The notes: generated by a model not told the origin, from the letters alone. A DNA stretch of 64,000 nt from Niebla homalea (GCA_019925105.1 JAHGAU010000017.1:868001-932000); one strand, 5' to 3'; shown: positions 32,201-44,975, counted from the first letter of the stretch. Made by a program: numbers and translations.

Positions 32201-34465
32201 AAGTCGGCCACGACGGGAGTGCGCAGACTCTAGAAGGCTGTTCACAAGTTGAGATACAATTGAAGCATACCATTTATTCCCTTCCTTGCTGGTCTTTTCA
32301 AGTATAACGGTCAAGAGTTGATACGTGGCAGGATTAGGTTTCGTGGTGATATTTCTGGACAGACTCGGAGGAGTATCGGAGGCGGCTTCATACCGTTGAT
32401 GGGCCGGGAGACTGAACCTTTTCTCATTGAAGGCCAGATGTCCAAGGTGCGTAATGGCCTCACGAAGCAAGGAATCGGTGAACTCGAAGCGTTCGTCAAG
32501 ATAGCCTTGATCATGAACAGGTTGATCCAGAAGTCGCTCGAACTGGTTGGTCAAGCTGACGACCGCTGCTAGAGTCTCGCTTGAGGGCTTGACCTCTTTG
32601 CTACTCGCATGGCCCAGTGCAAGCATAAAATTGCGCCAAGCAAGTACAGTCAGCCGTTTCAACTCGAGATCCCGTTGACAATCAGTCTCGTGGAGTAACT
32701 TGTCAAATACGTTCATGACCTTGGCGACCCTGGAGCGAACCCACTTGCTATCAAGAGTCGGCAACTCACCAACTCGAATTGGATCGCTCGTGTTCGCTTT
32801 GCCTTCGCTCCATACACGAGAGGGTCCATTGTTGAAAAGTAGGGAAGCCAGGATTTGGCAAGCACGACCTAACTCATCCTTGCTCTCGGAAAAGCTTTTT
32901 GGCATCAGATCAGCAATATATAGATCCCAGTATTGATCCAGCTGTGCCTGAGAGGCACTGGGGCGCAAAGCATAATAAAGCAGCGAGTTGTACGTGTCTC
33001 GCGGGATTTGCTTGTTCAATTCCATCTTGCTCGGCCTTCCGTTACCCTTTCGCTCGAGCTGCGCCGCGATGGGGACTTTTAGCAGGGCTGCTACCTTTCT
33101 TGAAGTATCAGTGTCGAGGTTGACAGCAAAGATGAAACGTCTCCATGCTAGGTTGGCTGAAAATTTGATCTTATCGTCACTTGAATTGAAACAACCCTGA
33201 AGTAAGCCCACCCAGGAGCCCAAATGCTCCCAGCCTTCGAGTTGTCGACGGCGGCTTCTGAGGAATAACAAGGGTATCGACCAGATTTGGGGGACGTGGG
33301 CTCCAAATTCCTTGGAATCAATCCAGTCTCTCAGGCGCTTGTGCAATATCTCGATGACCTTCTTGCCCTCGGACGACTGGTTGTTGCTCATGTCCAACCA
33401 TGCCTGAGACATGCTTCTTGAAGTACCCAGCTGTACTCCGGCTTCCGTACCGAAACTGATTGCCCTTGCACGTATATCTCTTGTTGAGGATAGCAGTCCA
33501 CTGATGAGATGATGGAGCCAGCTCTCCACTCTCGCGAGCATGACAGACTTGGCTTGACCTAGTAATCGAAGATATATCATGAGTCGGAGACCCAGGACCC
33601 GGCTATCTTTCATCCGTCCGATTGGATTGTCAAGATTCGTCAAGAGTCTGTTGACGCGCTCCACTGTTAGCAGCCTCGTGTTGAACTTCTGCTTCTCCAG
33701 GATATGCATGTAATGTCCCAATAGAGGCTTGGGACAGTTCTCGTCTCCCAATTTCGAGATTGAACGCTCAACGATCAATAGACGGAAGTCGTCGGAGATA
33801 TTAACGCAAAGGTTTGGCGTGCAGAGAAAGACGACCACAAGTTTCAGAGCCTGTGCCGTAAGTTGCACACGTGACGAGTCGTCATGCTGGTCACCCAGTA
33901 CGATGTCCCGTTTTACATATCCAGTAATCTCCTTTACCTTAACCGCTAGCTCATCCGAGTCAGGGACGTCTTCGTAAGCACTGAGACAAGCCAGAAGAGA
34001 ACTGTAGGCATCCAGGCGTGACGTCAGGGAATCAGCAGCCATGTGCTGAATGGCGGATTGAAGCATCGCGGGCAGGTCACTAGTGTCGAAAGCCCATGCA
34101 TTGGAACTTCCTGCGCTGGGATGACCCGAGGATGGCTTTAATATGGGCCGGTTGGATCTACACTCTTTCGAAGGAGGCAGACGCCGTAAATCATCGGATT
34201 CGTTCCCTTTGCTGTCAGAGCTAGGTGGTTGGTGGTACTGCATTCGACGTGATATGACAACCTTCTTCTTGGTCTTTCCTGAGGTGTCTCGGAAGTACTC
34301 TGCTGAGGATGAAGGCGAGTCTTCCGGCGTATTAATTGTAACGTGGATCAATGAAGATTCTGAGGCGCCAGCAGGCTGTGCAAGATGGGGCGAGTCATGC
34401 TTTGGCAGAGGAGGAGTCGGAGGCCGTCGAAGGAAGGGCGCCACAGGCTTGAGAACTTCGACCAT
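29238..34465 (-). CDS. rif1: Telomere-associated / replication-timing protein RIF1
   Basis: Nuclear protein with an N-terminal HEAT/armadillo-like repeat domain; in yeasts it limits telomere length and represses late origins by bringing in protein phosphatase 1. Exons 34465-31472, 31423-31154 and 31097-29238 (introns 48 and 56 nt, both phase 0) encode 1707 residues. The Rif1 N-terminal domain runs from about residue 130 (LPAMLQSAIQHMAADSLTSR) through PNLCVNISDDFRLLIVERSI, GRMKDSRVLGLRLMIYLRLL and ESWLHHLISGLLSSTRDIRA. Helical repeats continue past residue 1000. The second exon ends the folded part. The third is disordered and rich in Ser, Glu and basic patches, with the RHDDSQIQFEMVASSS stretch common in fungal RIF1. 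KKKVVISR near residue 65 and RRVSRDASL are candidate PP1-docking or phosphorylation sites. Confidence 0.88.
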
Positions 34466-34798
34466 TATGCTGGCAATGCGTCAATGAGCAGGCGAAGGAC
34501 ATGAATTGCATCACTTGGCTTGTATCCGTCCAGTCCTCTCCGATTGCATAGTAAGTGATGTTGGTGGAGCTCGAGGCACAATGCAATTGAGCGTACCGAT
34601 ACGAGTATCACATTTGTGCTTTGACGCGAAAAATGAAGACGCGCTTTTCAGGGACCATCGCTCGGGCCTTAAAGAGGCGGAAAAATTATTTTCCATCCCA
34701 GATAACGAGGGAGGCTGGAGCACGCAGACAAGCTTGACAAGGCAGAGTATCACGGCAATTAACGTCACAGTTGTTTGGAGATCTAGACTTTGGTCATT
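34466..34798. promoter_or_regulatory. Divergent promoter region between RIF1 and RIC8
   Basis: A 333-bp spacer between two outward-facing starts. I searched it in all three + frames for a missing N-terminal RIC8 exon and found no convincing one. Confidence 0.45.
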
Positions 34799-36221
34799 AT
34801 GCCGAACCATACTAGTAATCAGAATATCATGGATCTATGTAAGGAGGCTTTCGATGAGCCTGGTGGCGTAGCACCTTCCACGCCCATCATCAAAGCCATT
34901 GCAAACACATTGCTCCTTAGAGAAGAAACACGTCAAGAGCTTGCCGATTCTGAATACCCAGCGAAGATAGCCGACATGCTCAAGGTAGGTGCAATTATCT
35001 CTACTGAGACACAGTGAGGTAATAGAAAGCTAGGTTGAAGGAGAAGATCGCCAGAATGAGATGATCTTCTCTAGGATATTATTCCTGCTTACCTACAATA
35101 CGACGTGCAATTTTGATTCGTTGTTCGATCATACTGCTCTGATAGATGCTCTACACTACGTATGTCTTTAAATACTTGTAAGCTTCTTTCTGACTTATAT
35201 TATGTAGAATGTTGCATTCCATGCTACCAAGTATGCCGCGCAAGAATCTTCAAATAGGCATCCCCTTCCAACATCTCAATCAGCTCAGTCTCAGATATCA
35301 GATTCGCGCGCGCTTTCTGAGTCGCTCAAATTACTTTTCAATTTGACCCAATTCTATCCCGCCCGTTCCGAGTCTTTTGCCCCAATTCTTCCCCTGATTC
35401 TGACCATCGTACATCATTCCGAGTTGGACGCCGCCCCTTTGCAGCCACCAATGAACTACCTGGTCAATGCACTTTTGAATCTTGACTTGCCAGGGATCAG
35501 TGTTCGACAGCAAGGTGGGAGTACAAGCACTTCGACGCCTTTATTCCCAAATGCAGACCCCTCGTCCTACACCCTATCTCTTATCAATCTCCTCGACTTG
35601 TCGACGCAAAAGTATCCAGACGAAGTCCTTGAGACCAATGCGATACCTCTACTCACACTCGTTCGTCGAGTCAACGAAATCGCTCCTGCCGAAGTTCGCC
35701 AACACATGCAACGCAAGCTTCTGCCTACGGATAGCGAACGTGACCAACCCTTGGGGACATCAGACAACCTGGCTTCGAGGTTGCTAAAGCTGTCGACAAC
35801 GCCTGTAGCCGCTCAACTAAAGGAGGGGATTTCTAGCCTCTTGTTTGAGCTTTCCGACAAGGATCCTGCCACTTTTGTACGCAATGTAGGTTATGGGTAT
35901 GCCGCTGGATATTTGATGACACACCAAATCTCGGTACCAGAAGCCTCTCTGCGGCAAGATCTTGGTGCCAGGGTGACAAGCGTCGATGGTCAGGAAATAA
36001 ACCCTGTTACCGGGCAAAGGCGGGATATGGAGCCACCCGACCCGGGTCTGGAGATGACGGACGAGGAGAAGGAAAGAGAGGCTGAACGACTATTTGTATT
36101 ATTTGAAAGGCTCAAAGCTACTGGCGTCATGAATGTCACGAATCCTGTGGAAGCATCGGCAAGGCAGGGCCGCTTGCAGGAGGAGAAAGAAGATGAAGAA
36201 GAAGAAGACGACCACGAATGA
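34799..36221 (+). CDS. ric8: RIC8/synembryn, G-alpha chaperone and exchange factor
   Basis: Cytosolic armadillo-type protein that folds and activates heterotrimeric G-alpha subunits; in filamentous fungi it supports cAMP signalling, growth and infection structures. Exons 34799-34984, 35034-35159 and 35208-36221 (introns 49 and 48 nt, all phase 0) encode 441 residues. Recognisable stretches are IKAIANTLLLREETRQELAD, NEMIFSRILFLLTYNTTCNF, SESLKLLFNLTQFYP, PLQPPMNYLVNALLNLDLPG and TEEE-like acidic C-terminus (KEDEEEEDDHE). The characteristic C-terminal INPVTGQRRDMEPPDPGLEM followed by MTDEEKEREAERLFVLFERL is diagnostic. The N-terminus seems about 30-50 residues shorter than orthologues I know, so an upstream exon may be missing. 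Confidence 0.9.
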
Positions 36222-37152
36222 AGGCTCCTTGTTTCCTCAGGGTCTTATAACGTCCAGTTGATGCCTGAAGCATTGAATCAAATGCACGCTACCATATCGA
36301 CGGACCTAGTACGCAGGCTTACGCTTGAGTAATCAATACTCGTGGTGACATGCTAGCTGCGACTGGAAGCTTTAGAAGATATTATCTTACAGGCTTAGGT
36401 AAGAAACCACTTGCTATGGTGTCGGGGCTAAGCACAAAGCTCAACTATTCTTGGCTCAGTCGAAAATACATATTATAGAATGTCAGGATCACGCCCACGC
36501 TGACGCGTTTGCCTACCAATCAGCGGCCACCAGAACTTGACGAGAAGGTCTTACGAGATGACCATAGTACAGACGTGATCGAATGAGTTAAAGGGAATGC
36601 CACATTAGATTGGAGTACTGCCAAGATCAACGCATTGGATAGAGGGAGGCTGCCATCCCGCAATTGGCTTATCACTCAAATCCGAAGATGAATAACATGG
36701 GCTCAAGGCTAGGACGTCTCATTAGCTCTAGAGCTATGATGTTGGTTCATGCACAGTGTGATTATCAATACATGCCTGTGACACGCAAAGCAATTTCGAG
36801 TACATGAGTCCGTCATTCCAATTAAATTGAATCACAGGCAAGAGCTCTGTCTATGGTCATCGATCGCTGCAGGAAGGATCTAGTCATTTTGTGGCGTATT
36901 TCCTCAAACGCGCTGTCACGTGACTATGCTCGGTGAAGTTAATACATAAAACGTCCCCTCAGTAAATATTTTTTATAGAATCATGCCACAACGAGCACAC
37001 ATTTCCCAGCTGGTATGCCGGCGCGCTGTGGCTCTTACATGAGTTCATTGCGGTTGTCAGCAGATGCTATAGCATTCTTAAGCATCATGCACTTCCAGAG
37101 TATCCTCTAGCAGAGCACCTGATCATCAAATTCTGAATTGAGCCTTACTGCG
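36222..37152. other. Intergenic region
   Basis: About 930 bp, AT-richer than the flanks in its right half (tattttttatag near 36965). It holds the 3' end of RIC8 and the promoter of IKS1. No supported gene. Confidence 0.5.
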
Positions 37153-39270
37153 ATGTCGATCGTGCCGTATGCTAACAGAGGACAAATTGTATTGTAGGCA
37201 AGGTGTATGCCCTATGGTTGACATGATGCTGACAAAGCTGGTAGGCGCCACAACGAATCTGTGGTCCTCTACGATCCTCAGTCCAAGCAGTTTGGCGTAC
37301 GGCCACAACAAGGTTTTGACCTGACAGAATGCCCGTATTGCCACCAGCCTCTCCACCGAGAAGATCATGGCCGCAGCCAGGACCATGGCAGTCCTCTTCC
37401 GCCTTCCACACCGGGATTCGTTAGTCCAGAATACTTCCGCATGCTTCAGGATAGCCTTCCTGGTTCATCAGATTCTTCGGCTCCTCCGTCACCCCGACGA
37501 AGGCTTGTTGAGTCGGGACGGGCATTGGGGGGCTCGCCAAGCCACTCGCCAATTCCGCAAGGAGAAGATGAAGCTCCAGGCGCGCGTCCGGCCTCGACCG
37601 GTATATCCGCGAGTGCATTCAGTCCTGGATATTTCCAAAGGTTTTTTAACATCGAGAAGGAGCTAGGCAGAGGTGGGAAAGGGGTAGTCTTGTTGGTCAC
37701 TCATGTCTTGGACCATGTCCATCTTGGCCAATACGCTTGCAAGAGGGTGCCGGTGGGGAATGACCACGCTTGGCTCACCAATGTTCTACACGAGGTCAGA
37801 CTGCTCGAGCATCTTTCGCACCAGCATCTGGTATACTACAAGCATGTGTGGTTAGAGGACATTCAGATCTCAAAGTTCGGGCCCAGCGTACCGTGCGCTT
37901 TCATCCTGCAGCAGTACTGCAACGCTGGTGATCTCCACCAGTACATCGTGGACCCAGCGCAGTATCATGAATCAAAGGCTGCACTCAAGGAACGGGTCCG
38001 GCGGCGGTCCAAGAATTACATGGAAGGTCCACGAGACATACACGGACGCCGGCTCAAATTTGAGGAAATCTATTCGTTCTTCAAGGATGTCACATCAGGC
38101 CTCAGCCATCTCCATGTCAATGGCTTCATCCACAGGGACCTCAAACCCAGCAACTGCTTGCTACATGACGCTGGCCAGGGGCTCAGAGTACTCGTCAGTG
38201 ACTTTGGGGAAGTACAGATTGAGAACATGGTCCGCAAATCAACCGGAGCGACTGGAACTGTCTCATACTGCGCCCCGGAGGTCCTACGTCGAGATCCATC
38301 CACCGGCGCATTGGGCAATTTCACGACCAAATCTGACATCTTCTCCTTGGGCATGATACTGTACTTCCTTTGCTTCGCACGTCTGCCCTACAGGAACGCA
38401 GATCATGTACATGAGGAGAATGAAGATATCAAACTTTTGCGAGAGGAGATCGTCTCCTGGACTGGCCTCCATGAGGAACGCAAGCTACGGCCGGAGCTCC
38501 CGGAACAACTGTACACCTTCTTGCGCCGCCTACTGTCTCTCGATCGGGATGATCGCCCTAGTGCTGAAGACATCCTCCTGGGCATCAGGACCGGTTCTGG
38601 GCTTGATGAGATTTCCGATAGCAGGCCTAAAAGCGCGCCACACCTGTTCGAGGACCTCTCCGCTAGCTCTCGAATATCTCCTGTCGATAGTCCTCAGCCC
38701 ATAAGCCCCGTCCGAAAGTCATCATCCACTTTCGTCCAACAGGGCGGTAGCCGGTCGAAGACGCGCCATCGGCCTCTCGTTTCCGAGCACGGCACATCTC
38801 AGTCGCCGCCATCGAGCAAGATAGTGAGCGGCAGCAGCGATGAGGATACGTATACCAAGTCCCAGACTGCTACCAGTCCAAGCGACAGCCTTATCCTGAG
38901 GGAGAGGTTTCCTTCACCCACGAAAATCACCCACGAGAGGCACATGAGCGTCCCTCCCCGTTCTACCTCATGGCTCGGGATCAACACCCAAGATCTGGCC
39001 TTCCAACGTTCGATGAAACTCGTGGTTTTCTTGGGCAAGGCGTTCTCACTGAATGCAGTCTGCTCCCCCATGGCGATGAGATCGTCAGTACTCTACCCTC
39101 TCCTGGGGCTGGCTTCATTGGACTTCCTCTTCCAATCTCCGACGGCGGACCGTCGAGGAAGCTTACGTGGCACCCTCCTGTCAGCCTTGCTGATTTTCAT
39201 GCATTTCGCCGCGCTCTTCGTGGTGCGTAGGTGCGAGACATTATGCAACCGAACATTTGGGGCGTACTAG
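37153..39270 (+). CDS. iks1: Serine/threonine protein kinase IKS1
   Basis: Protein kinase of the fungal IKS1 family. A 41-nt first exon (37153-37193), a 51-nt intron and one long exon (37245-39270) give 688 residues. The first exon was chosen because joining it inside a Leu codon produces MSIVPYANRGQIVL-RHNESVVLYD, the family N-terminus. Next comes a CPYCHQPL zinc-binding-like pair. The kinase domain starts at about residue 150: glycine loop LGRGGKGVV, Lys180 in YACKRVP, HRDLKPSNCLL with catalytic Asp312, DFGEV (333-337), CAPEVL and SDIFSLGMI. After a disordered Ser/Pro-rich region the C-terminus has two hydrophobic segments (SVLYPLLGLASLDFLF and LLSALLIFMHFAALFVV), suggesting membrane anchoring. 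An alternative donor after MSIVP would remove nine residues. Confidence 0.9.
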
Positions 39271-39864
39271 AATGAGCGCAATGGGTGACACTTGGTAACG
39301 AAAAGCTTGAGGCGTTGTTGGTCGATATAGATACCCACTTTTTCTTGCATGACGACTACGATGTAAATGATAATTGAGCAATGACAAATATGCATCATGG
39401 AGCCGGCATTGGCCAATCGTCATCCTCTAAGCCTGACCCTACGTGGCTCGCAAATTCTTATATAACTCTGGCCCCGCGAAGATCCATTTGCTCCTCAACA
39501 GGAGACCTAGACATGTGCGTCAACTCATGATGGAGCTGTGCCGACATTGCAAGGGCGGAGTAGGGTGAGGCAAGCATTCCAAAGAGGGGCACTCATGAAA
39601 TGATGAGGTTGATTTGTAAAACTATGACTATTAACTGTAGAAATCTCTCTGCACGCAGCAATGTAGTTGCATTATGCGGGGGGGTATCAGGCCGTTAGAA
39701 TTTTCGTATCGATGCTGCTGTCTTAAAGAACAGCTAAACGCTGCAAGTGCAGGCTCCGATATGTCGATGGGTAGAATCTCCTCAAGCATTCCCATTACAC
39801 CAACCCTCGCAACGTGCTCGCTTCTGATATGTCACTCCTTAGATGAAGGAGAATGTGCTCAATG
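39271..39864. other. Intergenic region between convergent genes
   Basis: About 590 bp of 3' flanks; no supported gene. Confidence 0.5.
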
Positions 39865-42125
39865 CTAAATGTAAGGGGGATAGCGCGCTGCGAAATGGGC
39901 GACGCCCATGTCATCGTTGTGATCGTGCATGTTGATGTTGAGTGGGAAGCCAATTTCGGACCCGCCAGAGCTACCGGAATCACCACCAGAATCGGAGCCT
40001 GAATCATCGCTGCTGCTATTGAAGTCTGCGCCGAATTGCTGCATGAGCTCGGGGGCCGAGAAGGTGTTGTTGTGGTCGAATGGGGCTGATTCCTCGAGAA
40101 GACAGCGAAAGCTGCAGAAGTCGTCGAAAGTGGGAAGCCCATTGTTGTCGTTGTGGTCGTAGCCTGAGGGCTTTTCCTCGAGCATTGTGTTCAGGTCAAT
40201 CACAGCTTTATAATAGTCCCTCTTCATGTTTTGCAACTGTCGCCGATGGGCTTGTCGAGTCATCGACTGACATTTGTAGCGATGGATCATTGGTACGTTG
40301 TTGAGATCGCATATAGCGTGATAAGTTGCGTCAGTCATGGTCGCGGGTTGAGTCAAAGCGTGAGTCAGTAAATAGTCATTGATCGCCTGACCCACTTCAT
40401 CATTTGTCCGCTTGGGGAAACGGTTGTAGGCCGGTTCAGAATCCATGTCCCATTCGGACTCTTCTGCTTCCTGATGCCCAGCCAACATGGGCAGATTGCG
40501 AGGCCACTCTAGAGTGTACCAAGGGAAGCCTCTGTGATGAATCATAAGTATATCAATGTCCAGGATCCTGGTGTGATAGGTATGGAGATGCTCCATTAGA
40601 GACAGGAAATCCGCTGCATGTCCCGGCTCACGACAGCTTTTTACTGGACATTTGAGCTTCGTCTTTGCCAAGGTCTGCCTGCTTTGGCACGAGAATCGAT
40701 CAATGAGAGGAACGATATGTTCCTTGTAGATGAGACGGGCGTCGTCCATTAAAAGGCGGTATGGACCATGGCTATTGGTTGGTTTCTCGCTGTCATCGAG
40801 CTTCTGATACTCTTCGTACACCTCCCGAAGAATCACGCTGACAAGGTCCAGATCGTGAATTCCTTGAGGATCGCTCACGATCCGCTCTACAACAGTGGTC
40901 CCCAGTTTGAGCACCAGCCAATGCTCTTCGCTATGTCTTCGTTGGCGATTCCTCATGGTCTCATCTCGGTTGTTGACCAGGAATTCGCGGTATTCACGTA
41001 TCTCCTCTACTCTTTTCTTCTTTACGTAGCGCTCCGCGGCCTCCTCACGCTCGTCCTTGATCTTCTCACGGAGGATTTGCCAGGATTTGTCTGTTGCCGG
41101 CTTTGCGATCTCAATGGAGCGACAATAGGATGGACAAAGCGCAAGGGGGCCTTCTTCGAGGGGAGGATCCAGGCGAGCAGCTTCTTTGGCAAAGAAAATT
41201 GCACGGGCTTCGCGGATTTCGGTGCGTTCCTTCTCCCTGAGCTTCCTATCGTTCTCCATCCACTGCTCAATCTTTTGCAATTGGGAAACGACAATGCCGT
41301 TCGCAGCTTCCTCTTTGGTGAGCCATGCAGTGATCTCTTCTTGAGAGGGACCGTCTCCTGGGAAGGTAGCCATGAAGTCCTCAAATCGGGTCTGAAACCT
41401 CCTGACTTCTGCTTTCGAGAAGACGGGTGATTGGGCTCCATAGGTACCAGCCCAGTGCGGTGGTTCATGGTAATGGCCAGCCCACTGATAGTGATTCCAG
41501 CTATCGTACATGGCGTAAGGAACACATTTGGTCGCTTCGTCATACATCACGATTTCGTCTCTGGCGGTGCGTCCCTGAAAGCATGTTAGCGAGAGGTGGA
41601 AATGGGAATAGGGTTGGTCAAGGATACCTTGTGAAGATTCTTCGTGCAGCATTTTTCGCACCAACGTCGTTGAAAGGCCCAATAAGTCTTGCGGGTGCAT
41701 TTCTCCTTGCAACCAAGTGATTGGCAGCCGACGCCGACAAGCAGATCGGCGTATTGCATTTCTGAGAGACCTCGAGGTGGGTCTGGATGATCTTGGCCGA
41801 ATTGATTGAGCCTGGCTTGCTTCCATGTAGCTTCGGTTTTGCCCAAGGCAGAGAGGAAGGTTGGGTTGTTATGGCGCAATTCGAGGAGCTTTTCTAACTT
41901 GCAGAAACCAAAGATCATCACCCAGATGTCCATTGTCACCTCGGTCTGGACTGGACGATCTTTTCGAAGCCTGGTGGGTGCTTTGCGTGGCTGCCACTTT
42001 CGTGGCAGCTTCCGAGGAGGTGGACCTCGTTTCTTCTTAGGTGGAGGTTGCCCGTCAGGCTGTTCGGATTCATGCTTGCAGGAGTTGAATGTCGTGAGTG
42101 TTCGTAACTCAAAGGCAATCTCCAT
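39865..42125 (-). CDS. F-box protein with a cysteine-rich region
   Basis: Probable substrate adaptor of an SCF ubiquitin ligase; the target is unknown. Exons 42125-41628 and 41574-39865 with a 53-nt intron (phase 0) encode 735 residues. After a basic Pro/Lys/Arg-rich N-terminus the F-box is seen at about residues 65-100: VTMDIWVMIFGFCKLEKLLE followed by LRHNNPTFLSALG and WKQAR. A Cys-rich motif, CQSLGCKEKC then RRWCEKC, follows and ends at the intron. The long second part is charged, with a Glu/Arg-rich helix (REKIKDEREEAAERYVKKKR) and a possible C2H2-like CPVKSC...H...H stretch (about 475-500). The C-terminal tail is Ser/Gly/Asp-rich. The ATG at 42125 is the first in frame. Confidence 0.8.
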
Positions 42126-43327
42126 AATGGAGGCCTGCGCTGGGAATGTCAAGCAGTTGTATTATGATTGCTAGAATTACTTTTCAGTACTGTGCGGAGT
42201 GCGTGTAGTGATGCACGGGAATCATCAGCATGTAGTGGCATGCAAAAACAAGGAAAATGGGGAACAGAGCGAGTGAACATGTGTGAGAATTATTGAGATG
42301 AATGGCGAAATTGGTTTAGTGAAGCCGTGAATGAAGAGAGGAATTTATATTATTGCATGGAGGTCCACGTTCCTTTCCTCCCAGGCCTTGGCTCCCCGCC
42401 AATAAGAATTGGGGGCGCCATCTTAGCGTCAAGCGTTAGCCACTTCCGGCATCTTAGCGGCTCAAGCCGTGCCTACAGGTACCTAATCCACGCCTACGGG
42501 GGGAATAGTCGTTCAATTTTGTCTTCTGAAGTTTTGATATTTCCTTTGTGGTCAAGATGAAGCTAAAAGGAGAGAGAGTGGCGGAGAAGCTCCAGATCTG
42601 TAACATCCAGTGACCTGGGTCACACGGCGCGAATCCCTGGGTCAAGTGTCTCATCTCTTTTGTTACCCCACGAGCCTGGATCCTAATGTTGAAGAATGTT
42701 CCCAGTCAAATTCATCACGTGGAAGCCACCCCGGTGATCGGTAGCACGACCCGCCTCTCTGAATATAAAAGATTGGAGGATTATCTTTGAAAGATCAGAG
42801 ATCATGAAATGATCCTGTGCTGTTGATTACGGGTAGACGTTGGACGCAGGACGCTGCCATTGAGATCCTGCTTGCTACTGCTTCTGCACCACATTCCTCA
42901 TTTTCATTTACCTAGTCAAGCCATGTACACCAGGCCGCCAGTCACTACCAACTTCAACCATCTTCTGTCTGAATCATGTCATTTTCACCCCTCGACCATT
43001 GTCTACTGAAGGTGCAGTGGTGGAAAATGATAAATCCGAAATGCGGGGTAGTTCTAAGCCCCCGAATGGATTCTCGATCAGCGCTCTTCTTCTGCACCGT
43101 GCTGAAGGCGCTGACAAAGCTCAATGGGATCTGATGAGTGCTGGGATGCAAAAGGCCGAGCGCTTCCGCCCAGACTCACATTGACTACAAAGATTCATGT
43201 CGCAGCTGCGCAACTGCCGCTTTTGGTTAGCAGGGTCAAGTCGTGAATCGCTATACCTCGAAGTCGACTTCGACTGAATTTAACGACACTGGTATTGTCT
43301 CTTTAGTACGAGCGCATATTGGCAGTC
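42126..43327. other. Intergenic region
   Basis: About 1.2 kb between the divergent F-box and ACS transporter genes. Small ORFs are present but none resembles a protein. It should hold both promoters. Confidence 0.5.
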
Positions 43328-44975
43328 ATGGGTAGACGTGGAAGTAGGCTTCGTCCCAAGCATAGAAGTAGAGAACCGTTTCGTCAAACAATACTAATGC
43401 TCGTCATCCTTCAGAACCAGCCGACTCCCCAGAGTCCTCGCTCGATCCCTCACGACCCACCGGAGACAACTACTATGATCCGGACCTACCTCGTCAGGAT
43501 GCTGAATACCTTGACGATCTTCAGGTTCCATGTCCGCCTCACACAACTCAGCGTAGATTGCTCACCCAGGTCGATCTTCGCGTCATTCCAGTCCTGAGCA
43601 TTCTCTATCTACTTGCCTTTCTCGACCGCACCAATATCGCCAATGCGGCCGTCTTTGGCTTGCAGGATGATTTGCACTTGACAGGCAACCAGTACAACAC
43701 CGCTTTGACGATTTTCTTCGTCTCTTACGTCACGTTTGAGATACCATCAAACATCATACTGAAGCGACTGAGACCTCATGTCTGGCTTTCGGGATGTATG
43801 TTTTTATTCGGATTCGTGACGGTATGCCAGGGACTGGTGCAGAATTACAGTGGTCTCTTGGCGACCCGGTTTTTCCTGGGACTGGCCGAGACTGGCATGT
43901 TCCCGGGCTCGTTCTACTTGATCGGCATGTGGTATAAGAGATCTGAAGCGCAGAAGCGGTATTCCTTCTTCTTTGGAAGCACCAGTCTCGCTGGCGCTTT
44001 CGGTGGCTTGCTGGCGTCTGCCATTGGGAAGATGAATGGCATGCGGGGCTACCTTGGTTGGCGCTGGATCTTCATCCTTGAGGGAACACTGTCTTGTGTC
44101 GTCGCCTTGCTCTTCTACTTTGTCATTCCAAGCTTTCCAGAAGATGCAAAATGGTAAAGGAACTTCATGTTCCCCAACCTGCCCACCAATGCCTGCTAAT
44201 CTTCTTTACCAGGCTAAGAGATGACGAGCGAGCCTACATTCGTGCAAGGCTGGAGGAGGACCAAGGCAGATCCGCCATTGAGCGGCGCATCACGCCGCGC
44301 GACGTGTTCAATGTCTTCAAGGACTTCAAGATCATCCTTGGTGGCTTCATGTACTTTGGCCTGATCGTTCCCGCCTATGGCTATGCCTTCTTCGCCCCCG
44401 GCATCATCAGAGGCTACGGCTACACTCAGATCGGCACACAGCTCCATTCCGTGCCACCGTGGGCAGCCTCATTTGTCTTCGCGCTCGTCATCGCCTACTT
44501 CAGTGATCTGGTGAAGCATCGTTTCCTCTTCGTCGTCCTCACCATTGGGATCTCAATCGCTGGCTTCGCAATCTTGCTTTCCGTCCACCACGACACCCAC
44601 ACCGAATACGCCGGCCTCTTTCTCGTCACCATGGGCACTTACTCCGCTTTGCCAGTCATTGTCTGCTGGTTTAACATGAACCTCGGCGGTCACCATCGCC
44701 GGGCTGTGGGGACAGCGTGGCAGATTGGATTTGGCAACATTGGAGGTATCATTGCCACGTACGCCTTCTTGAAGAAGGACGCCCCAGAGTACAAGCCAGG
44801 GTATGGCATTTGCATCGGATTTGCCTGCCTCAGCTTGCTCTCGAGCTGCTTGTACGGGATAGCGGTCATGTGGCAGAACCGAAGTAGGGACAAGAGCGGG
44901 AGGGATTTGGGCTTGGGTGAGAGCGAGAAGCTGGAGATGGGCGATCGAAGTCCCGATTATCGTTATATGCTGTGA
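43328..44975 (+). CDS. MFS transporter of the anion:cation symporter (ACS) family
   Basis: Proton-coupled plasma-membrane importer of the allantoate/nicotinate/pantothenate (Dal5/Tna1/Fen2) group; the substrate is not fixed. A very short first exon (43328-43343, with 43337 as an alternative donor site), then 43415-44153 and 44213-44975, encode about 505 residues. No in-frame ATG lies in the second exon before the membrane domain, so the short exon is needed; it gives MGRRGK or MGRQ. Family motifs are LAFLDRTNIANAAVFGLQDD, NTALTIFFVSYVTFEIPSN, ATRFFLGLAETGMFPGSFYL and WRWIFILEGTLS; WLRDDERAYIRARLEED spans the second splice site. Helices 7-12 follow with NMNLGGHHRRAVGTAWQIGF and GNIGGIIATYAF. 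Introns are 71 and 59 nt. Confidence 0.87.

Noticed and set aside
42600..42660. Sequence with cgcgaatccctggg resembling a tRNA T arm
   Set aside because: No matching stem on the 5' side and no cloverleaf can be drawn.
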